NCBI RefSeq assembly: GCF_023716925.1
Contig: NZ_JAMQQG010000283.1
Span: 1 to 54,594, forward strand
Reading direction: 5' to 3'
DNA: 54,594 nt
Source: Frankia sp. R82
GTDB lineage: Bacteria; Actinomycetota; Actinomycetes; Frankiales; Frankiaceae
Part shown: one piece after another, positions 49,776-54,594 of the stretch
Layout of the letters: each line of letters starts with the position of its first letter
Numbering within the stretch: the first letter of the stretch is position 1
Translations under genes and position numbers: made by a program
Notes under the pieces: generated by a model
What the model was told of the DNA's origin: nothing
What the model saw: the letters and a program-made list of their open reading frames with translations, nothing else
Databases searched by the model: none

Positions 49776-49930
49776 TTATCGGTGGGACACGTCCGGCGTG
49801 CGCCTGGCGGCCCAGGCGGCGCGGATGTGCGGGCCGTAGATGTTGCGGGGCTCGTCGCCGCGGTCCACGGGGCCTTCGGCGAAACTCGGGCTGAGTTTCT
49901 CGGCGACACGGATCGACGCGAGGTTGTCCG
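49776..49930 (-). pseudogene. Remnant of an acetyltransferase C-terminus
   Basis: On the minus strand about 50 codons read NLASIRVAEKLSPSFAEGP... and IYGPHIRAAWAA, like the last helix and strand of GNAT acetyltransferases (NxxSIRVAEKLG). There is no upstream part. It borders another relic, so this spot is a junction of deleted genes. Confidence 0.5.
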
Positions 49931-49944
49931 GGGGGCGAAACGGG

Positions 49945-50319
49945 TCAGGTGGTGGCGTGGGCGGCGGCGACGGCGACGCGGTAGTCGGCGGCGGACATCC
50001 GGAACGGGGTGCAGCCGGCGTGGCAGGCACGGGCGGCCATCGCGAGGCCTGCGGCGTCGAAGTCGCCGTGGTAACGCAGCACGGCGGCGGTCGGTGCCTC
50101 CACGTCAAGCTCTCCGGCCGCCAGTGGCTCCAGGAACGCGGCGGCCAGGTGCGGCGTTCCGCGCCCCCCGCCGCGCAAGCAGGTAACAAACCTTGGTGAC
50201 AGCCATCGCGGGAACGACCAGGGCTCGGCGGCCGTCACGAGGAAGCGGGCACACGACTCATGGAACATGTCCCGCTGGTTGATGGCGGCGACGAGTACGC
50301 CGGTGTCGACAACTATCAC
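49945..50319 (-). CDS. PIN-toxin N-terminus fused to a DUF2399-like end
   Basis: 124 residues. Residues 1-50 (MIVVDTGVLVAAINQRDMFHESCARFL) are the start of a PIN ribonuclease with its first Asp at position 5. From about residue 70 the sequence becomes VLRYHGDFDAAGLAMAARAC and PFRMSAADYRVAV, which resembles the C-terminal DUF2399 domain of TIGR02679 proteins, not a PIN domain. The remaining PIN acidic residues are missing, so toxin activity is doubtful. The start overlaps the antitoxin stop as ATGA. Confidence 0.6.
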   Translation of the reverse strand: MIVVDTGVLVAAINQRDMFHESCARFLVTAAEPWSFPRWLSPRFVTCLRGGGRGTPHLAAAFLEPLAAGELDVEAPTAAVLRYHGDFDAAGLAMAARACHAGCTPFRMSAADYRVAVAAAHATT

Positions 50320-50573
50320 CGGTCCGGCTCGCCCAGTTCCTCACGAAGAATCCGCGATGAGCGTTCAGCCAGATCGTGTTCACCATCCATGATCCCGATG
50401 AACGACAGGCGCTGCCCCGGCGTGGCTGCGCTGTCGTCGACGGGCTGCGCCGACTCCGAGGCCGGACGCGAGCCGAGCATGCCACCGAGGATCACATAGA
50501 GCGCCTCCACCTGGGCAGGCGCAAGCCGATCCACCATCCGGTGCACATCGCCCACATGCGGCGCGGTTGTCAT
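50316..50573 (-). CDS. Antitoxin-like partner of the PIN gene
   Basis: 85 residues: DVHRMVDRLAPAQVEALYVILGGMLG at the start and LSFIGIMDGEHDLAERSSRILREELG at the end, the latter typical of actinobacterial antitoxins whose C-terminus wraps the PIN toxin. Coupled to the toxin by a 4-base overlap. The ATG at 50573 is chosen by pattern; an upstream start is possible. Confidence 0.7.
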   Translation of the reverse strand: MTTAPHVGDVHRMVDRLAPAQVEALYVILGGMLGSRPASESAQPVDDSAATPGQRLSFIGIMDGEHDLAERSSRILREELGEPDR

Positions 50574-50680
50574 CGCGCCTGCGTAGCTCGGTCGGACGGG
50601 CAGGTAGCCCGTCGTCGAGACGGATGTGCCGTCCCCCATGTGTCTGCCGGCGTGGTGGTCGGCGTACTGCGCCCGACCCG

Positions 50681-52051
50681 TCAGCGGGCCGCCAGAGCGC
50701 TGAGTTCGCTGGTGGTGCGGGCGGTGGAATCGTCGGCACCGGCGATGGGTGTGGTGCCCGTGGTGATCGAGTGCAGGAGTTCGCCGGCGCGGACGGCGAC
50801 GTTGGACAGCAGGGTCGAGGAGATGCCGTGGGAGTGCTCGGTGGCGCCGAGCACGTACACGCCGGCGGTGGTGCCGGGCTCGGTGAGCAGCCGGTAGTCG
50901 CGTCCGATCCGGGGGCGGCCGGCGGCGTCGGACGGGCAGTGCTCGCCCAGGGTGCCGAGCAGCTGGCGCGGGTCGCGGGAGCGGTAGCCGGTGGCGAATA
51001 CCACGATGTCGGATTCCAGGGTCTGTTGGGCGCCGGTGGGCAGGAACTCGACGTCGAGGGCGACCCCGTCGGCCAGGGGGCGCAGGTCGAGCACGCGGGA
51101 GGCGCGCATCATCCGCAGCCTCTCCCGGCCGTGCACCTTCTCCCGGTACACCCGCCGGTACAGCTCGTCGATCAGGTCGAGGTCGACCACCGAGTAGTTG
51201 GTGCCGCGACTGTAGGCGGAGAGCATGTCCTTCACCGCGGGCGGTGCGGTGTAGAAGTCGTCGACGGCGGACGGATCGAAGATCTGGTTCGCGAACGCGC
51301 TGTTGTCCGCCGGGCTGAGACCGTAGCGGGCGAAGACGGCTGTCACCTCGGCGCCGGGATGGCGGGTGTGCAGGAACTCGGTGACCTCGGCCGCGCTCTG
51401 GCCGGCGCCGACGACGACGAACCGGTCGCGGATCAGCGGCGGCATGGTGGCCACCCGGTCCAGCAGGTCGTAGTTGTGCCAGACCCGCTCGCCGAGAGCG
51501 ATGCCGTCGGGCACGTTCGGTTCGAGCCCGACGGCCAGGACGACATTGCGGGCCCGGCGGACGACCGTCTCCCCGGTGTCGCCGCACACCGCGACCACAT
51601 CGACCAGGGCGATCTCACCATCGACCAGGACGGGGCGTAGGTCGACCACGCGCAGGTCATAGCTGACCAGATGGTCCAGCCGGCGGGCGGCCCACTCCAG
51701 ATAGTCGTGGAATTCCTGGCGCAGCGGGAACTGTGTCTTGTGGTTGATGAAGTCGACCAGCCGGTTCTGCTCGTGCAGGAACGACAGGAAGCTGAAGTCA
51801 CTGGCCGGATTGCGCAGGGTGACCAGGTCCTTGAGGAAGGACACCTGCATGGTCGCGCCCTCGAGCAGCATGCCGCGGTGCCAGCCGAAGCTGGCCTGGC
51901 GCTCCAGGAACGACACCCGCAACGCATCCTGGGGGGATCGCTGTGCGTTGTGTTCTTGGACGGCGATCGCCAAAGCCAGGTTCGAGGGGCCGAATCCGAC
52001 TCCGACGAGGTCCAGAATGCCGTTGTCCGCGGACGCCGGACGTCTTGCCAC
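50681..52051 (-). CDS. L-lysine/L-ornithine N-monooxygenase (siderophore synthesis)
   Basis: 456 residues. FAD-binding GVGFGPSNLALAIAVQEHN (about residues 17-35), FLERQASFGWHRGMLL, the NADPH-binding VVVGAGQSAAEVTEF (about 225-240), and the family-specific ATGYRSRDP and GISSTLLSNVAVRAG. The enzyme hydroxylates the side-chain amine of lysine or ornithine, the first step to hydroxamate siderophores. GTG at 52051 is chosen because GGAGGAT is ideally placed and length fits the family; an ATG at 52165 would abut the iron box with no ribosome binding site. Synthetase genes are not within the window. Confidence 0.92.
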   Translation of the reverse strand: MARRPASADNGILDLVGVGFGPSNLALAIAVQEHNAQRSPQDALRVSFLERQASFGWHRGMLLEGATMQVSFLKDLVTLRNPASDFSFLSFLHEQNRLVDFINHKTQFPLRQEFHDYLEWAARRLDHLVSYDLRVVDLRPVLVDGEIALVDVVAVCGDTGETVVRRARNVVLAVGLEPNVPDGIALGERVWHNYDLLDRVATMPPLIRDRFVVVGAGQSAAEVTEFLHTRHPGAEVTAVFARYGLSPADNSAFANQIFDPSAVDDFYTAPPAVKDMLSAYSRGTNYSVVDLDLIDELYRRVYREKVHGRERLRMMRASRVLDLRPLADGVALDVEFLPTGAQQTLESDIVVFATGYRSRDPRQLLGTLGEHCPSDAAGRPRIGRDYRLLTEPGTTAGVYVLGATEHSHGISSTLLSNVAVRAGELLHSITTGTTPIAGADDSTARTTSELSALAAR

Positions 52052-52168
52052 AGCCGATCCTCCGGTCACTGAGCGATGCGCGTCGTCTGCTGGCGAATGC
52101 TGGCGAGGATTGTTGGGTGGAAATCTGCCGGATGGCGGGTGACTGATGCGGCCACGTTCGCTCATGGT

Positions 52169-52188
52169 AAGTAAAGGTAGGTTTACTT
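52169..52188. promoter_or_regulatory. Iron box upstream of the N-monooxygenase
   Basis: AAGTAAA (52169-52175), six bases GGTAGG, then TTTACTT (52182-52188), a perfect inverted repeat close to the DtxR/IdeR pattern (TTAGGTTAGSCTAACCTAA). Iron-loaded IdeR should repress the divergent siderophore genes here. Confidence 0.7.
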
Positions 52189-52510
52189 CACCTTTTCTAT
52201 CTTCGGGTGGGGCTCGCGGCGTGTCAAGGGAACCGGGACGGGGCCGGGCTCTGGCCGAGGCTCCGGTCGCGCTGTCGGTCGGCCTGGTGGCTACGCCGGC
52301 CGAGGTCGGGGAGTGCGCCCGCCGAGGGCCTGCGGGCGGTGGACCCCGGGGCGGCCGGGGCTGGCCGGGGCGGCCGGGAGGGTCTGGCGACTGGGAACGC
52401 GGGGGCTGGCGGAGGCTGGGTGGCCTGGAGGTCGGGTGGCCTGGTCGCGACGATGTCGACGTCGACGACCCGCTGGACGCAACGGCCGAAGCGCGGATAC
52501 CGTCGCCAGA
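52189..52510. other. Intergenic region of the divergent iron locus
   Basis: Between two iron boxes. The bases 52300-52450 are GC-rich without a supported gene. The two promoters should lie at the edges, near the boxes. Confidence 0.4.
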
Positions 52511-52511
52511 T

Positions 52512-52532
52512 GTAAGTTAACCTATCCTTAGT
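52512..52532. promoter_or_regulatory. Iron box upstream of the FecCD permease genes
   Basis: GTAAGTTAACCTATCCTTAG resembles the DtxR/IdeR consensus (TTAGGTTAACCT halves). It lies 21 bases before the assumed permease start. Confidence 0.7.
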
Positions 52533-52552
52533 TCTTGGGTGGATTGTGGGGC

Positions 52553-53761
52553 ATGTCGGTGCGAACTGTCGCGTGCAACGGGCGGATCGGGGCAACCCTG
52601 GTCGGCGCCGTCCCCGTGCACGACGGCGCAGCGGCGGTGCCTCCCGGAGGCGGCCGGCCGGCCGGAGCGGGGGCGGTGGCCGTGGTCGTCGGCGGAGATC
52701 GCGGTGCGGCTGTGACCGAGGCCGCGGTCGCGGCGGTGACCGGAGGGCGTCCGCACGGGCGGCGCCCGCTGCGGCTGCGGGCGATCGGGCTGGTGGCGGC
52801 CGTCGCGGTGCTGGCGGTGGTGAGCCTGCTGAGTCTGTGGCTGGGGGCCAACCGGGTGCCGTTCACCGAGGTCTGGCGGGTGCTGTGGCACAACGACGGG
52901 TCAGGGGCCGCCGTGATCGTGCACGACCTGCGGATCCCCCGGACGCTGCTCGGGCTCGCGGTCGGCGCGGCCCTGGGGGTGGCCGGGGCGGTCACCCAGG
53001 CGCTGACCCGCAACGACCTGGCCGAGCCGGGCCTGCTCGGCATCAGCATGGGCTCGTCGGCCGCCGTCGCGTTGGGCATCTCGGTGCTCGGTGTGACGAG
53101 CACTCTCGGCTACGTCTGGTTCGCGTTCGTCGGGGCGGCGCTCACCTCGGTCGCGGTCTTCCTGATCGGAACGGCCGGGCGCGGGGCGGACACCCCGGCG
53201 AACCTGGTGGTGGCCGGGGCCGCGGCGGTGGCGCTGCTCGGCGCGGTCGTCAACGCGCTCCTGATCCTCGATCATTCTGCGTTCGACCGGTTCCGGTTCT
53301 GGGACGTCGGGTCGCTGGCGGCGCCCGGCGCGCCCGCGCTGTCGACGATCTGGCCGTTCGTCGTCGTCGGCCTGCTGCTGGCGTTCGGCCAGGCCCGATC
53401 CCTGAACGCACTCGCCCTCGGCGAGCAGGCGGCGCGCGGTCTCGGCGTCCACCTGAACCGGGCCCGGGTGCTCGGTGCGCTCGCGGTCGTGCTGCTGTGC
53501 GGGGCGGCCACCGCCGCGGCCGGGCCGATCACCTTCGTGGGCCTGGCCGTCCCACACGTCGCCCGGGCCATCGCGGGGACGGACCAGCGCTGGGTCCTGC
53601 CGTACTCCGCCGTGCTCGCCGCGATTCTGCTGCTCGGCGCGGACCTGCTCGGGCGGGTGATCATCGCTCCGGGTGAGCTGCGGGTCGGGGTGGTCACCGC
53701 CTTCCTCGGCGCGCCGGTGTTCATCGCGCTGTGCCGGCGTGCCCGGCTGGCCCACGCGTGA
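52553..53761 (+). CDS. Iron-siderophore ABC transporter permease, FecCD family
   Basis: 402 residues from the ATG at 52553. Several membrane helices (LVAAVAVLAVVSLLSLWLG; LLGLAVGAALGVAGAVTQAL; GYVWFAFVGAALTSVAVFLIG) and the FecCD signatures DLRIPRTLLGL, NDLAEPGLLGISMGSS and GPITFVGLAVPHVAR, the last being the ATPase-contact loop. The first 60 residues are low complexity; a GTG at 52712 may be the true start. It imports ferric siderophores with a partner permease, an ATPase and a binding protein. Confidence 0.92.
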   Translation: MSVRTVACNGRIGATLVGAVPVHDGAAAVPPGGGRPAGAGAVAVVVGGDRGAAVTEAAVAAVTGGRPHGRRPLRLRAIGLVAAVAVLAVVSLLSLWLGANRVPFTEVWRVLWHNDGSGAAVIVHDLRIPRTLLGLAVGAALGVAGAVTQALTRNDLAEPGLLGISMGSSAAVALGISVLGVTSTLGYVWFAFVGAALTSVAVFLIGTAGRGADTPANLVVAGAAAVALLGAVVNALLILDHSAFDRFRFWDVGSLAAPGAPALSTIWPFVVVGLLLAFGQARSLNALALGEQAARGLGVHLNRARVLGALAVVLLCGAATAAAGPITFVGLAVPHVARAIAGTDQRWVLPYSAVLAAILLLGADLLGRVIIAPGELRVGVVTAFLGAPVFIALCRRARLAHA

Positions 53762-54594
53762 GTGCCCAGGCCGCGGTCCGGGTCCGGCGGTTCGGCGGCG
53801 ACGCCGTGTCGGTGCGGATCTCTCCCCGGGCGGTGGCCGCCTGCGGGGCGTTCACACTGGCCGTGGTCGTCGTCGGGGTGGCCACGCTGACCACGGGTGA
53901 CTATCCGATCCCGGTCGCCGACGTCGTGCGCACCCTGGCCGGGCACGGCGGTGGTGGCAACGACTTCGTCATCAACTCGTTGCGGCTGCCGCGCCTGCTC
54001 ACCGGTCTGTTGGTCGGAGCGGGGCTGGCGCTGAGCGGATCGATCTTCCAGAGCGTGTCGGGCAACCTGCTCGGCAGCCCGGACATCCTCGGGTTCACCA
54101 CCGGCTCTGCCACCGGGGCGATCATCGTTCTGCTGGTGCTGCACGGCACGGCGGGGGAGGCGACGTTCGGCGCGGTGGTCGGCGGCGTGCTCACCGGCGC
54201 AGTGATCTACGCACTCGCCTACCGGCGCGGGGTGGCCGGGTCGCGTCTGGTGCTCATCGGGATCGCGGCGGGCGCGCTGCTGAGCTCGGTCAACTCATAC
54301 CTGATCACCCGGGCGGACCTGGCGGACGCGGTCAGCGCCCAGATCTGGCTGATCGGCAGCCTCAACAGCCGGGGCTGGGAACAGGTCCGGCCACTCGCGA
54401 TCGCCCTGGCCGCCCTGGTGCCGCTGGCTCTCTGGCTGGGGCGCCGGCTTGCCTACCTGGAACTCGGTGACGACACCGCGCAGGCGCTCGGGGTGGGTGT
54501 CGGGCCCAGCCGGGCGGCGCTGATCGTGGTCGGGGCGGCGCTGGCGGCCGTCGCGACCGCGGCCGCGGGGCCGATCGGGTTCGTGGCCCTCACC
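53758..54594 (+). CDS. Second FecCD permease, cut by the window end
   Basis: 279 codons are visible and no stop is reached. NSLRLPRLLTGLLVGAGLALSG, GNLLGSPDILGFTTGSATGAI and, at the edge, AAAGPIGFVAL are FecCD hallmarks. GTG at 53758 overlaps the stop of the first permease as GTGA, so the two form a heterodimeric channel made from one mRNA. An ATPase gene is expected next, outside the window. Confidence 0.92.
   Translation, partial: MSAQAAVRVRRFGGDAVSVRISPRAVAACGAFTLAVVVVGVATLTTGDYPIPVADVVRTLAGHGGGGNDFVINSLRLPRLLTGLLVGAGLALSGSIFQSVSGNLLGSPDILGFTTGSATGAIIVLLVLHGTAGEATFGAVVGGVLTGAVIYALAYRRGVAGSRLVLIGIAAGALLSSVNSYLITRADLADAVSAQIWLIGSLNSRGWEQVRPLAIALAALVPLALWLGRRLAYLELGDDTAQALGVGVGPSRAALIVVGAALAAVATAAAGPIGFVALT

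Overview
The window is high-GC actinobacterial DNA. The order dnaX (with the SRP RNA gene just upstream) - YbaB/EbfC - recR - aspartokinase - aspartate-semialdehyde dehydrogenase is the conserved actinobacterial chromosomal order. Together with the siderophore, AA10 oxygenase and regulator content this suggests a Frankia-like organism; the genus is an inference, not proven by the sequence.

Left chromosomal part (1-12277): end of a CHAD-domain protein, a cold-shock gene with a structured leader, asd and lysC in one minus-strand operon, a divergent terD, a small membrane protein, a lineage-specific unknown, recR, ybaB, dnaX, the small SRP RNA and tRNA-Ser(GGA).

Integrated element (about 12251-44760, 32.5 kb): it sits in the 3' end of tRNA-Ser and is bounded by a perfect 27-bp repeat (12251-12277 and 44734-44760). 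Both ends also carry a pair of GGTGCCCAC boxes 11 bp apart, probable integrase arm sites. From left to right it holds: a large tyrosine integrase and an XRE repressor (minus strand); a rightward early operon with a small XRE protein, an excisionase-like protein, an initiator-like protein with iteron-like repeats inside its gene, a DnaB-type helicase, a DUF4326 protein, a basic Lys/Ala/Pro protein, a terminase-small-subunit-like zinc protein and a Cre-like recombinase preceded by a lox-like inverted repeat; a lone 1468-aa phage tape-measure protein with a lytic transglycosylase domain; cargo and regulators (lipoproteins, acetyltransferase, XRE/TPR regulator, HD protein, ParB-like relics); a GntR regulator facing a chain of tiny translationally coupled genes; a 1.1-kb non-coding repeat field whose motif changes stepwise from TTGCGG to GTGCGG to GTACGG; then lipoproteins, helix-turn-helix proteins with a clear shared operator pair, and a HEPN-like protein next to attR. 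No portal, capsid, large terminase, TraB or type IV secretion gene was found. The element therefore looks like a self-replicating integrative element or phage satellite that keeps only packaging- and tail-related genes, rather than a full prophage or a classical AICE.

Right chromosomal part (44761-54594): a TetR regulator divergent from an alpha/beta hydrolase, an AA10 lytic polysaccharide monooxygenase without visible signal peptide, a flavin amine-oxidase-like protein, a VOC protein, a patch of gene relics with a toxin-antitoxin pair, and an iron-acquisition locus (L-lysine/ornithine N-monooxygenase and two FecCD permeases) with two IdeR/DtxR-like iron boxes.
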